Assembly (NCBI GenBank): GCA_030411725.1
Contig: MU839833.1
Coordinates: 186,001 to 250,000, forward strand
Origin: Echria macrotheca
Taxonomy: Eukaryota > Ascomycota > Sordariomycetes > Sordariales > Schizotheciaceae
Reading direction: 5' to 3'
DNA length: 64,000 bases
Below the pieces are notes generated by a model. That model was not told the origin of the DNA. It did not search any database and was given only the letters and a program-made list of their open reading frames with translations. The number at the start of each line of letters is the position of its first letter. Positions within the stretch are counted from its first letter, which is position 1. Shown here piece after piece: positions 10,410-21,383 of this stretch. A program made the translations under genes and the position numbers.

Positions 10410-13336
10410 ATGCCTCGCCTTTTTGAATGCGACGAATGGAGGCTTCTACAGGCCCTGGGTGGCTTGTTAGCAGGGAGACAGGCCAAAGTCCAATTCCAGC
10501 GCGGAATTCCAGAGCCCGCCGATTGCAGCCATGGCCATCCCAACTACGAGTTCTTGGAGGTTGAGCTTCGACGTACCTTCCTCCCCCGGGACAGCTCCAG
10601 GAACCTGTCAGCCGACGAGTTTGAGTTGCTGCACTCGACCCTGCGCACTCTGTGCGCCCTCTTGGAGAATTCTGTGGTCGTGGAAGGCCGGCCGACAGCT
10701 GACAGTGAAGGTCTGGACCCGTATGCTCGACTCCGCAGACTGGTTGCTGCCCTTGCAGAATCGACAGACATCGTTGACCTGTTGGCCACGCCTGACAAGC
10801 CCCGGGGCATATTTGACATGTCCGCCCAAGTCAAGAGGAACTTGGACACCATATCCGAGTGCAATGACACCATCTCTCGACTGTTGAGTTCTCAAGCTAC
10901 ACCCCTGCCGCAGCCACCTCCAAAGTCCAAGGAGAGGAAGCCGTGGAAAGACTGCGAAAAACGGAGGCGAGCCGCTGCGGTCCTACAAGCCTTGTTTAGG
11001 CGTGTTCGGTGTGGCAAGTCGCACGAGCTGGTGATGCGCGGCCTGGAGAATGCCAATGAGCTGCAGTGCTTCCTCTCCTCGTGCCTGAGCGTAGGAGTTT
11101 GGCGCCATGTTCGCTGCACCGAGCTGGAGAGCGGGTATGCATCCACCACTGTCTCCTGACCGGCTATAAGTGCTGGCGCTTTGCTGATGACGCGACTGTT
11201 ATAGGCCCGCTGGTAAAACCGTCTCCATCATCACCAGCATCTGTGAGGAGCTCGAAAAACCCCCCGGACAGGGTATGAGTCTATCACTTCTCATCGAAGC
11301 GTATGGTGTATTCGGCGCGTGGACTCCCTTGGTTTCGGCCAGTACCGAGAGCCCTTCTCCTGAAGAAACACTCAACGGCCTCATCGCCAAAGGGGCATTC
11401 GAACCCGCTTTAAGATTCGACACATTCAAGGCTCAAGATCCGTCTTTCGTGAGATTCAGTCCACTAGAAATGCGAAAACTTGCGGTTGAGCTTGGCTATC
11501 TTCTCATGGACTTTTTTGATGCCCACCTCAGCGCTGAACGAATCTACTTCCTTCGCCAGCCGGGGAACCAACATCAAAGACACCAACCATGCGTTGCATT
11601 CAGCTCCAATCTCCACTCCATAGAAGACCTGCAGACCTTTCAAATCGGCCATCCGACGCTCTTGTCTTTTGCCAAGCTTCTCCTCGAGCTCTACTCTGGG
11701 GCCGCTGTCAAGGTGCGCACGGGAGTTAGCCCCAAGTATAATCAAAACAACCAACTCATCTGGCTGGACCTGAGCGTATACCTAGAACGCCTTGAGAAGG
11801 ATCAAGGAAGCCACGACTCGTTTCTCAAAGCCATCCGGGGTTGCCTCCAAGTCCACCAGAAAATATCCGAAACAGTGCTTTCGAAGGCAGCCGATGGAGA
11901 GCGAGACATGGTGATACGAAAAGCATTGTATAGGAAGATAGTGTGGAATCTTGAGCAGTCCGTTGCGGAAGCGACGCCAAGAGCTCGTCACAAGAGGCAG
12001 CGATCGCAGTCACCGCCAGGTCCGGTCGAAGAACGGCACCGGGACATCAAACCGATATCTACCAAGAGGTACCGGGGAGAAACGACTCTATCGTTGCGCC
12101 AGAACAATGTGGAGATATCGCGTGGCCGAACGCTGAACAAGCCGGACCTTTGGAGACGCCGTACTGAAGGATCAGACGGCGCTCTCTTCGACGACACAAC
12201 CCCCCCTGATTTTCCACCCAACCTGTGAGTGAAAGCCCACTAGCTCGTCCGTAATACACATTGGGGAACCAGAAATGACAATGCCCATAAGCTAATTATA
12301 CACATTGCAGGTGCCACTATGCCGACAGCTTCATGGAAACTCAAGTGGCCCTCTACGATGATGCGATATACGTGGACATCATCGACGACAACATGCGAAT
12401 CAAGGTGGCGGTTCTAGACACCGGTCTTGATATAGGGCACCCACGAATTCAGGCTAGCCGTGAGAGGATCCGCGACACCTGGACCTGGCTTGATGCTCCT
12501 GAAGGGAAAAAGCAGGCAGAGCCAAACGATCCCTGCGGACATGGCACTCACGTCACAGGCCTCCTGCTGGATACCGCACCAGATTGCGATGTTTACGTTG
12601 CCCAGATTGCCGACTCGCGGCAGTCTCGGCCCATCTCGGCCAGCATGATTGCCAGGGTATGCCACCTGAACCTACCACTCCAATTTCCTGAATCGCTAAG
12701 CTAACTGTACTGTCCTAACAGGCGGTGATTCACGCTGTGGACGTTTGGGGGGTCGGCATTATATCCATGTCCTTCGGGTTTCCGGACGAGAACGAGGCCG
12801 GTTGTGGAGAGCTCCGAGACGCCATCCTTACCGCTTTCTCGAAAGGGGTTCTCATGTTCGCCGCAGCCTCCAACAGTGGTGTACACAAGGCCGCTCCCGC
12901 GTTTCCCGCACGACTGAGTAGTGTGTTCTGCATATATTCTGGCGACGGCGTGGGCAATAGTGCACCGACGAATCCCAACCCCCGCAAGAACCGCCACAAC
13001 TTCATGACCTTGGGCGAAGCGGTAGAGTCGGCATGGCCCCGCTCGTTGTGCTCTGGGCCTGCTTGGAAGGCGAGGAAGTCAGGTACATCCTTTGCGACCC
13101 CAATTGCGGCAGGAATTGCCGCATTTCTACTCCTCTACGCCATGCAGAACCTCCCACCGGACGAGGCGCAAAAGTTGAGGCAGTTTGACAAGATGGAGGA
13201 CCTCCTTTTCCACCTCTCGAATGAGAGTCGGAATAGGTACAACGTGCTTACGCTTGGCGAATTCTTCCAACGGCCGGCCGAGCAACGGAACTCCCTCCTG
13301 CTGGGTCTGCTAGAGGGCAAGCCATGGAAGGTTTGA
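10410..13336 (+). CDS. DUF7580-subtilisin (S8) fusion, intracellular HET-Q2-like protease
   Basis: Four exons (10410-11134, 11205-12224, 12311-12656, 12722-13336) give 901 aa. Introns of 70, 86 and 65 nt all have clear donors, acceptors and consistent phase. Residues 1-560 look like DUF7580, a fungal module of NLR-like and death-related proteins: a helical start, the basic linker KDCEKRRRAAAVLQALFRRV, and the block HPTLLSFAKLLLELYSG followed by a charged helix. Residues ~600-860 are a subtilisin domain with the full triad: Asp618 in VLDTGLD, His659 in GHGTHV, Ser820 in GTSFATP, plus oxyanion Asn748 in AASNSG. There is no signal peptide and no I9 propeptide, so it should be an active cytosolic protease held in check by its N-terminus. 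The gasdermin-like gene lies 117 bp downstream on the other strand. By analogy with the Podospora HET-Q pair it may cleave that gasdermin. The start is the first in-frame ATG giving a divergent spacing; a longer N-terminus cannot be excluded. Confidence 0.82.
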
Positions 13337-13453
13337 CGACCGTCCAACGATGGGTCGTCTGGGTTTAACCAAATCTTGGGGTTCACCATCCCGGGGATAA
13401 AGACATGCATAAGCTTCCTTGTCAAAGCTTGCCGTGTGGTTACACGATACTGA

Positions 13454-14356
13454 TCACGTAACAACCGGCTGTCCAATCCATGAGAGTTCCTCTCCCTCCT
13501 CGTCCACCGTCGCATCTGCGATCGCATTGCCGCTGAACCCCAACTCGCCGAGGGCCGCTAGACTGCCGTCATTCTCGTCAGGCGCCACCGATATCGCGGC
13601 TCCGGCCCCCAGCGGCGCCTGGCCGTTAGAGGCACCATCCTCATACATAGCCCCCCTAGTGTAGTGGCTCTGGCTCAAAACGGCTCCGTCCTTGGAGACG
13701 CGCAGCTTTTTGACGCGAAAGGCGAAGACAAAGTCATCGGATCCCCCGAACCCGCCCGTCTCGTCGGACCCCCATCCAGGACTGACCTTGAATCCACCCC
13801 CCAACGGGACCCCGGCCACTGCGGTGCCGTCGACGTTGATGCCCGCAACCACCGCGTTTGCGCGGGCCCCCGCGGTACGCATCTGTGCCCCGCGCGCAAT
13901 CTTCAGTCCGGTCACGATGTAGAGTCGCTTGCGGAAGCGCGACTTGGTCGCGTACTCGACAGCCGCGGGCGCTGTGGCCACGGCATGCTGCAGGAACTCG
14001 AGTGTGGGTTCAAACTCGATGGTATCGAGCTCGCGAAACCAAAAGTCGAGCGAAGACGACGAGCTGTGCGACACGGCGATGTCGGCGCCCACCCCCGTGA
14101 TGATGGATAGGAAGGAGGCAAAGAGCGCGACGGTCCCGCTGCGCCGCGTGGCGGTTGAGTAGGTGACTGAAGTCTTGCGGGTTTCGAAAACCGGTGGAAA
14201 GTCGCTGGGCGTGGCTGAGGGGATACCGGCGCTGAGCGGGGTGGTTGGGTCGGAAGGGGACATGAGGAGGGTACCCAACCGGAGGAGACCGGTTGGCGGG
14301 GGAGGTGTATCCCAGGTGGGGAGGAAGAAGTATGTCTTTTTGAGATTGATAGACAT
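13454..14356 (-). CDS. Fungal gasdermin-like protein (HET-Q1/RCD-1 type)
   Basis: An intronless frame of 300 aa. The N-terminus (KKTYFFLPTWDTPPPPTGLL, then RLGTLLMSPSDP) matches the start I know from the fungal gasdermin-like proteins RCD-1 (Neurospora) and HET-Q1 (Podospora). A second block has RRSGTVALFASFLSIITGVG (71-90) leading into the SSSSLDFWFRELDTIEF strand, and a basic patch SRFRKRLYIVTGLKIARG (139-156), as expected for a pore-forming domain that binds acidic lipids. After the last predicted strand (FAFRVKKLRV, 211-220) comes a flexible Gly/Ala/Asp/Glu-rich tail of ~70-80 residues, the likely inhibitory segment; chymotrypsin-like cut positions such as Tyr232 or Tyr238 sit at its start. 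The neighbouring subtilase gene is convergent. Cleavage and pore formation at membranes are known for family members and inferred here. No break or frameshift is seen. I cannot run a profile search; the call rests on pattern memory plus gene context. Confidence 0.8.
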   Translation of the reverse strand: MSINLKKTYFFLPTWDTPPPPTGLLRLGTLLMSPSDPTTPLSAGIPSATPSDFPPVFETRKTSVTYSTATRRSGTVALFASFLSIITGVGADIAVSHSSSSSLDFWFRELDTIEFEPTLEFLQHAVATAPAAVEYATKSRFRKRLYIVTGLKIARGAQMRTAGARANAVVAGINVDGTAVAGVPLGGGFKVSPGWGSDETGGFGGSDDFVFAFRVKKLRVSKDGAVLSQSHYTRGAMYEDGASNGQAPLGAGAAISVAPDENDGSLAALGELGFSGNAIADATVDEEGEELSWIGQPVVT

Positions 14357-15404
14357 GACGCCGACGAAGAGTTATGGACAGTCTTGGAGGCTTGGCAGAG
14401 ATTTCGGAGGCGGCTGCGATGAAATGAGGTCGGGCTTCAACACCGTGTAACGGGCGCCGGAACACATGATGCGACTCAGGTTTCGCCAATCATCGTTCGT
14501 CCTGGTCTTGCGTACTATTTGTTAGGTGAGGTTCCAAGCACGATGCAATCAAGACCTTGTGGACGGAGTAGACCTAGCTAGCTCCTCCAACACGATCCAT
14601 TCTTCACCACCCCTGATAGGAATTGACGCTCGCGTTGCATCGATTTTAGAACTGGTCATGAAGCCATGTCCCTTGCTCCTGGTTGTTGATTCTGCAATAA
14701 TCGGAATACGCATCTTGCTGTTTCCAAGATAGTTCTTATGCTGAAGCTATCGCCAACTGCAACGCTTACATGCTGCTGTTATATGCCTTCCAGCCACGTA
14801 AGCTGCCGCTGCAAGCATCATACACGTCCCTCGATTTAAACTTGCAATTGCTTCAGGTTGCATGTGCATCCTGCAGGTGGATAGAGTTAGTCCCGGGTGC
14901 TTGCGTACAGAGCTGTGGTGTTTTGCGGGGACCGCCTACAGATAGGTACCTTGGTACCAGTGCTCACCGCCCAAGAAGGTCGCTGAGCGTCCGGCAATAA
15001 GCCTACCCCTCCCCCGCAGAACCCCCACCACGTTTGCCTTGAGCTTGGGGTGCTTGGCGGGCGAATGGGAGCTCCGAAGTCATTGATCAGGAGCCTTACT
15101 TTCTCGCCCTGCTTTCCAGCTCTGTTCTGTCTCGATTCATGAGAAAACATCCCACTCTACGTCTGTAACATTCAGGACTCGGCCCGCGGCTGGTGATACT
15201 CGCTGACCAGGTAAGCTCCCCGACGGCGCCCTTCCTCGGCGAGCTCGCCCCAGATCCTGACAAAGCTTGTTCAGACTCGTCACATTCGCCCCCACCGGTC
15301 CCAAGCCCGGCTTCGTCGACTCGACACATTGTCCCACATCTCCTACCTTTGTCCAGCAGCCAAGACCAAACACACCAAGGCCATCCTCGAGTCCAGACTT
15401 CAAG
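14357..15404. other. Intergenic, divergent promoters of gasdermin-like and E2 genes
   Basis: Contains the 5' regions of the gasdermin-like gene (left) and of the ubiquitin-conjugating enzyme (right). The part next to the E2 is pyrimidine-rich. No additional gene is supported. Confidence 0.45.
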
Positions 15405-16172
15405 ATGGCTTCAGGTTCGCAGAAGCGCCTCGCGAAGGTGGGTGTCGAGGACCAACCCCCCCCAGTGCCCGCTAGTGGCTCGCCTTCCGTCACCTCCAAC
15501 CCCAAGGTTCCCCCCTCCTCCCCTTCCACACCCATCATCTACAGAGCACAACTTTACCTGCTTTGCAAAACACCCAGCTAACCACATTTCCCCAAAGGAA
15601 TATGCGGACTGCACCAAAACCCCCCCGACCGGCATGTCCATCCACCTCGCCAACGAGAGCGACCTGCACAAGTGGCACGTCACGCTCGAAGGGCCGGCAG
15701 GGAGCGTCTATGCCGGCGGCCGCTTCGGCCTCATCATCACCCTCCCGACCGACTACCCCTTCAAGGCGCCCGACGTGAGATTTGCCACGCGCATTTATCA
15801 TCCGAACGTGACCAACGATAACCAAGGGGGTATCTGTCTGGGGTTGCTGAAGTCTGGGAACTGGAAGCCTAGCACGCGGCTGCTTAGTGTGCTCGAGGCT
15901 ATCAGGGGCTTGCTTGCCGGTAATTTTTGTTCCCTGCCCCACCGTCTCAAGAAGTGGCTGTTGATAAAATCGAAACTTTGTTAGAGCCTCAGCCGGATGA
16001 CCCTCTCGAGGCCAGAATCGCCCACGAGTACCAGAATGACCGCAAGGAGTTCGAGAAGAATGCGCGCAGCTATGTCAATCACTACGCCAAGGGCCCGGTC
16101 AAGTTCGATGTGGCGCCGCCAAATGTTAATGCTAGTGGCTCTTCGAAGGACGGCGCTGCTCCGAGCAGATGA
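15405..16172 (+). CDS. Ubiquitin-conjugating enzyme E2 (Ubc14-like)
   Basis: Three exons (15405-15437, 15598-15919, 15985-16172) give 180 aa, a typical E2 length. Intron 1 (160 nt, GTGGGT...CCAAAG) follows the short MASGSQKRLAK exon; intron 2 (65 nt, GTAATT...TTAG) joins in phase 1. The UBC fold is complete: an N-terminal helix, the PTDYPFKAPDVRF strand, the HPN tripeptide (79-81) and the catalytic Cys91 in GGICLGLL, then the C-terminal helices with EPQPDDPLEARIAHEY. It accepts ubiquitin from E1 as a thioester and passes it to an E3. The closest resemblance I recall is fission yeast Ubc14. The active-site loop has the insert NVTNDNQGG in place of the usual shorter sequence. The short first exon is the main uncertainty. 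Confidence 0.88.
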
Positions 16173-18140
16173 AGTTCGTAGGTCACGCGCCGTTGTATAC
16201 CGCGGAGGTACTAGTATTAGTCCGCTGGTGAGCGCTCCTTCGAATCTAGTGTGAGGTGTGAGGGTACGAGGTATATACTCATCTGCACAACGGGGGAAGG
16301 AGGAGGTAGCTTGGAACAAATGGCGTGGGGGAAGGAGGTAGAGTGGTATGTGGACGGAAGTGGGATATCACTGGGATCTCTCTGAAGAATCCAGAAGGAC
16401 GCATGGTATGGAATGGGCGGATAATATGCATAATGTCTTTCTTTGGTGTTTTTGTACGGGTTCGGATCGGCTGTCCACGGAAAACGGGCAAGGGGAGGCA
16501 ACTCGTCGCAGGAGCAGCGGTATACATGGGCGACAATCATTAGGACGTAGCGCACTTACGTATTCTATCATAGAGCTAGCTGTCTGATCATAAGATGCAT
16601 CTTACAAACCACGACGGATATTGTTTGTCTTTGCATAGCTGAGACTCGATGTGAACCCTGTTGCTGTGTATGACCATACAAATAATGCAATACGACCCAC
16701 CGAGATCTAGAGAACATCAAACGGGCATCCAGCAAAGAACAGCATGTACATATCTGCTGCGTTTACCAATACCTTTTTCTAATTTGGGTCCCTCCAACGT
16801 TTCCACCTCTCCAGAGGTTCGGGGAGCAGGCATGCCAGGATAAAAGCCTGGGAACAATTCTCCGCCGGCCCAAAACATAGATAGGTACTAAACATCTGTA
16901 AGAGACTTGCAAGTACATCCCTTGTTACCCACGTCTTCTTCCAAGTATTTCTCTTCCTCGGCTTTTGGAGAAAGAACTCAACTTCAACATTGTTCAGTCA
17001 GATTGTCGAGTGAGTGAATTCGCGGTAATATGGTGCCAAGGGGGCAAGGTAAGTTACCTGTAGAGATAGATATCTACTCCGTACGCCATTAACAAGCAAG
17101 CACAACGAACGGCCCGATTTTAGGGAGCCGCGTTGCCGCACTAGCTCAATCTATCCCTGTGGGTTTGCCAGCCAGCTAGCTAGTCAGCCAGCCAGTTCTC
17201 CATCATCTCCACGAGCGAGCCGGTTGTAGTTCCTCCATGTCCCCTTTTTTTTCTCCCAAACTATTCCGTACGGCCTCTTCCAATCTTCCGGCAGCCATTA
17301 GTATCTACCTAGTCTAGAGAAAATCCCTCTCGCCACCAGACACCGCACCACTCACTCCCCTGGCCTCCACCACTAAACAGCTCAGGCACTTCACAGTGAT
17401 AGCAGATTAACGACACACAAAGAGTTAACACATGTCCCAAAGGGTATATTCAGACTTAACCCATGCAGAGGCGCCTCTGCCTGTACCTAAGATCCACCCC
17501 CCACCTTGCCATACCACTCCCCGCCACCATTCTAATGCAAATAAAAACCTCGACCCATTCTCTCAACTCTATCCAGTGGCAGTAGGCATGACATGAATCC
17601 TCACTTTGTTTTGTTCCCCCCCTTTTCCCTTTCCCCCTTGAAGTCCCATAGCCCACCACACAATCTCCTGCTGTCTCCTCTCCCCCACTTCCAAGACAAA
17701 AAACGCCGCCCAACCCGTCCAAAAATTATCGAGAAAAATGAAAAACGACAAAAACTTCGCCATGAATGCAACTTTTTGTAAACCACATAAAAAATGACAA
17801 ACCGACATCTAAATGTTACATGCAATTAGACATTTCCCCTTTTCCCCCCACCAAACCGCCCCCCATCCATCTCTTCTATCGGTAAAAAAAAAGGTTTCTT
17901 CATCATAACAACATGAGAGAGGGCCGTTCTTCTGGGATGGGGTTGGATGTGACATGTGACAAAGGAAACAAAAAAGATTCCTCTCCGTAATGCGAGCTGC
18001 TGGAATGGCGCGCCAGATCGCGATAATATTTTTGACAAAGGGAAAAGAGAAGAGAATGTCAAAAAAGCCTGTCAAGGCGTTGCTGCTGCTGGCTTGGTGG
18101 CAGCTGGCAGTAAAAAGGTCGAGATAGGTCGCGGCCCGTA
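16173..18140. other. Intergenic, convergent 3' ends, no gene seen
   Basis: About 2 kb between the 3' ends of the E2 and the TBC gene. It has an iterated CAGC/TAGC stretch near 17170-17190 and several homopolymer tracts (for example T and A runs at 17240-17255 and 17885). No ORF looks real and I see no tRNA. Confidence 0.45.
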
Positions 18141-21100
18141 CTACAGGACTTCATCGGCTCGTATCTGCTCGTCGTCTTTTTCCCTTCGCTTCCCAAAGAG
18201 GGTGCCCTTGCGGTGGACTTCGAGCCCCCGAAGGTCGGCAGCGAGATCCAGCCCGGCTGCCGACGACGTGGGGGGCGTCAGAGTGTTTGTCCCGTTGGCG
18301 GCGGCCTCATGCTCGGCGCGCCACTTCCGGATGCCGGCTCGTCGCTCCTGGCGTCTCTCCTCAACCACGTCTTGGCTCAAATGGCCGACGCCGTTCCGCC
18401 GCTTAAAGCACGTCTCGAGCACGGCGTTGCAGTCGATCAGTTTCCTCGGGAACGCCTGCACGACGCCAAACATCTCCATCGGGTCTCCTACCGCCTTGAT
18501 CTCGGACTCGCCCAGCTTGAAGATCGTCAGGGCGACGCGGAAGAGCGTGCGTGAGCCTTCGTAAAAGAAGACGTCCCAAACACGGAGAACCGTCTCGATC
18601 GGCAGCGTCCCGATAAAACATGACATAAACCAGGCCGTCATGCAAAGAGTAATGGCGGGAAGGCGATTAGGGTCGTTCGCGCCCGGTCCGGCCGTCTTGC
18701 TCGAGTCCTTGGCGCTGCGCCTGCCCCTGAATCTCCGGACGGGTTCATACTCGTCGCCGCCAATCTGCTTCCATACGCTAGGCAGCGAGTCCCTCAAGAA
18801 AAGCATGAACACGCCAAGGTCCACCTTGGATCCTTCTAAACTCATCTCGTGGGTTCCAGGCAGGTATACTCGTGTGATCACGTTTAGCAGCCAGAATGCC
18901 TGCTCCTCGGTGTCGACAAACAGCAACAGAAGACCGGCAAGAAAGTTGAGTGACTGGCAATATCCAATGCGGGGATTGTACAGTGCAAAGGCGTGGAGAA
19001 CGCGGCGGAGCGAAGTGATGATCTCCGGCTCCGCGGCTCGCTTGGCCGACATGGTAGGATCCGTAGCAGAAACTTCGTCTCCGTCCCTCTCGGGCTCGAC
19101 CTGTTCGCTGCGGGCCGGCTTGAATCGAATATTGTCAGGAAATGTTCGGTGGAGGTCTTTTTCGATGTCCTCCACCACCAATGGCTTGACTTCGGTTATC
19201 TTTCCAGGCAGCCTCCCTGGTGTGACCGGATCCAAGGCAGCCCGTCTCACCAAGTCATCATATACACCTCGGTGCTTTCCCAGGATTGCCGGTCCACCCG
19301 CATAATAAAACCAAGCCCGCCCTCTCCAGTCGGGAGGTATACCCTTGCGGATGAACCTCTTGGTTTTCGCATTGCGAGCAGGGAACCGGTTTGGGTGATC
19401 GGTCATCAACGAGTTGTCTTTGAGGTACGCGACCCACTTCTTTCGGCGTCGTGCTAGATACTCGGAATACGAAGAGTCCCAGGCATCGTATTCCTCTCGA
19501 CTGACGTTGACATTTGCCTTGCGGAATCCGTACCGATCGCGGCTGCCGGGTTCCTCCGGCGGTTCCATCGGGAGCTGAACTGGTGGAACCGGGGTAGCCG
19601 TCCTTGACGGTTGTACTTCCGCCACTTTTATTTCCACAGCGGAGGGTGGCCTCACCGCCTCGGTTGGAGATGCCGGCTGGCTGCTGCCCTTTCGTTGACT
19701 CGCTGCGTCGTTGTAGTCTGCATCCAACAGCTTGGCCGAATCGTGCTTCGTTTGATCCTGGGCGACCAGTCGGTTTCGCCTCATGTACTCCCCAAAGCCG
19801 AGGCCCATATCCTTTGGCAAGGAGCTAGGTAGCAGCGATTTCCTAAAGCTGCTCCTAGACTCTCTTGACGTGCTGTGGCGGGCCTCGGGCACTGTCAATG
19901 ATCCGGGAGTCGGCATTTCATCGCTCATAGCTTCCAAAACCCTCGTCCGAATCGCGCTGGCATTGGAATGGGCGCTTCCAGGCCGTGAAACTCCAGTGAA
20001 CGCTCCACCCGTCGCAACGAAGTCGTCGTCCTCGTCGGGGAAATGTCTGCTTCGACGCGTGCTTTCGACGTCCGAATCGACAAACCCTTTCTCGTACATG
20101 CCCATAACATCCTCGAGGCTGGGACCGTCGTCTTGCACCGAGCTTGCTCTCCAGCTGGTGCGCGCATAGCCGTTTATGATGGAGTGTTCTGTGATGCTGC
20201 TGGTCTTGGTCAGGACGCTGCTTCTCCCGGTGCCCCCCGTGAAGAGCGTGTCTTGCGCTGTTGAAGCTGTCAGTTGCGATCGGAAGCTCGACCGAGACTC
20301 CTCGCCAGCCGCTAGCCATGGCGGAGCCTCGCGATTTGACGAAGGAACCACGTTATTGGGATATATCGGAGTCGGTCGAACTAGAGTAGTCGAAGGCACA
20401 GCCGTCGCAGGGTTTGGGCGACGAACCGATTCCCGGCGGGAAGACCCAATGTGATCATTAGAGGGCTGGCGTGGAATGGAAGAAGAATAAGTGCTGGTAG
20501 ATCGTGACGATGAGGTCGACAGACCTCGCCTTCTCGACCACGGGCTCGGCGCCCGAGTGTGGGCAGGAAATGCTTGGTTGTTGGAGGCCTGATCGGGGAC
20601 TGAGTCGGGTGCGAGGTGATTCCCATGCGTATGCCGTGATGGCGGAGGCTCGCTAGTCTGTGATCTTATGCTCGGTTTCCGTGGACGTGAAAAGTTCTCG
20701 ACCGTCACGGAACCCTCGGTGGGGGTGGGAGTGGGGGTTTGTTGTCGCATCTCGAGGGATTGCTCTACCGGCAGAGCAGGAAACGGAGAGGTCGTCAATT
20801 GGAGCTGCTCGGCATCTTGGCGGTCCGACAATGGCGATTTGGGGACGTCGAACTTGAAAGGAACCGGCTCAATAGCTTCGGGAATGAAGGGATTCGAACA
20901 GAAGCCGGGAAAGGCAGATCGTGGTCCTCGTCTCGGTGTTGGCGACGATTCGGCTCGCGTCCTTTGGGAGACGCCGTTCTTCAGACCCGGGAATCTCGAG
21001 GCAATCGGCGACGATCCTGCGGAGCGGGTATCCCAGCGAGGAGATCTCAAAATCGGGTGCTGCTGGGATGGACTGGAGGGTCGAAATGGAGAATGGGAGC

Positions 21101-21383
21101 CATCGAAAATTTGGAGTCGGCGGTTGTTGCGTTTTTGCTGCAGAGGGAGCTCGGAGGCGTTGCTGTCTTCGTGTTTCAACCAGGGTCCGAGATTTGGTCG
21201 CTGCGGCCTGACCGGACTGGCTGGCGCAGGCTGGTCAGATTCGCGATTGGCCATGATTAGCGGGTGAGCTACAGGGCCGTGGTCCGCTGAAAGGCCAGCC
21301 ATGGCCCCCGGTGGCATGTTGAGCTGTTGGCGGCCGGTTGGAGGGGCCGAAGGCGAGGTAAAGACATCTCCAGTGTCGGTCAT
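18141..21383 (-). CDS. TBC-domain Rab GTPase-activating protein (Gyp3/Msb3-like)
   Basis: One uninterrupted frame. The ATG at 21383 (MTDTGDVF) gives 1080 aa; an in-frame ATG 34 codons upstream is also possible. Residues 1 to ~640 are Ser/Pro-rich and disordered. The TBC domain spans ~675-960: start PPDWRGRAWFYYAG, arginine finger in IEKDLHRTFPDN (~741), glutamine finger in GYCQSLNFLAG (~808), and the closing LPIETVLRVWDVFFYEG. These two fingers supply the catalytic residues that speed GTP hydrolysis by Rab proteins. The spacing and the EEQAFWLLNVITRVYLPG block resemble yeast Msb3/Msb4 (Gyp3/Gyp4), which act on Sec4/Ypt Rabs in polarized secretion, though the N-terminus is far longer. The C-terminus is basic and helical. 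Function as a Rab-GAP is secure; the Rab target is inferred. Confidence 0.88.
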   Translation of the reverse strand: MTDTGDVFTSPSAPPTGRQQLNMPPGAMAGLSADHGPVAHPLIMANRESDQPAPASPVRPQRPNLGPWLKHEDSNASELPLQQKRNNRRLQIFDGSHSPFRPSSPSQQHPILRSPRWDTRSAGSSPIASRFPGLKNGVSQRTRAESSPTPRRGPRSAFPGFCSNPFIPEAIEPVPFKFDVPKSPLSDRQDAEQLQLTTSPFPALPVEQSLEMRQQTPTPTPTEGSVTVENFSRPRKPSIRSQTSEPPPSRHTHGNHLAPDSVPDQASNNQAFPAHTRAPSPWSRRRGLSTSSSRSTSTYSSSIPRQPSNDHIGSSRRESVRRPNPATAVPSTTLVRPTPIYPNNVVPSSNREAPPWLAAGEESRSSFRSQLTASTAQDTLFTGGTGRSSVLTKTSSITEHSIINGYARTSWRASSVQDDGPSLEDVMGMYEKGFVDSDVESTRRSRHFPDEDDDFVATGGAFTGVSRPGSAHSNASAIRTRVLEAMSDEMPTPGSLTVPEARHSTSRESRSSFRKSLLPSSLPKDMGLGFGEYMRRNRLVAQDQTKHDSAKLLDADYNDAASQRKGSSQPASPTEAVRPPSAVEIKVAEVQPSRTATPVPPVQLPMEPPEEPGSRDRYGFRKANVNVSREEYDAWDSSYSEYLARRRKKWVAYLKDNSLMTDHPNRFPARNAKTKRFIRKGIPPDWRGRAWFYYAGGPAILGKHRGVYDDLVRRAALDPVTPGRLPGKITEVKPLVVEDIEKDLHRTFPDNIRFKPARSEQVEPERDGDEVSATDPTMSAKRAAEPEIITSLRRVLHAFALYNPRIGYCQSLNFLAGLLLLFVDTEEQAFWLLNVITRVYLPGTHEMSLEGSKVDLGVFMLFLRDSLPSVWKQIGGDEYEPVRRFRGRRSAKDSSKTAGPGANDPNRLPAITLCMTAWFMSCFIGTLPIETVLRVWDVFFYEGSRTLFRVALTIFKLGESEIKAVGDPMEMFGVVQAFPRKLIDCNAVLETCFKRRNGVGHLSQDVVEERRQERRAGIRKWRAEHEAAANGTNTLTPPTSSAAGLDLAADLRGLEVHRKGTLFGKRREKDDEQIRADEVL

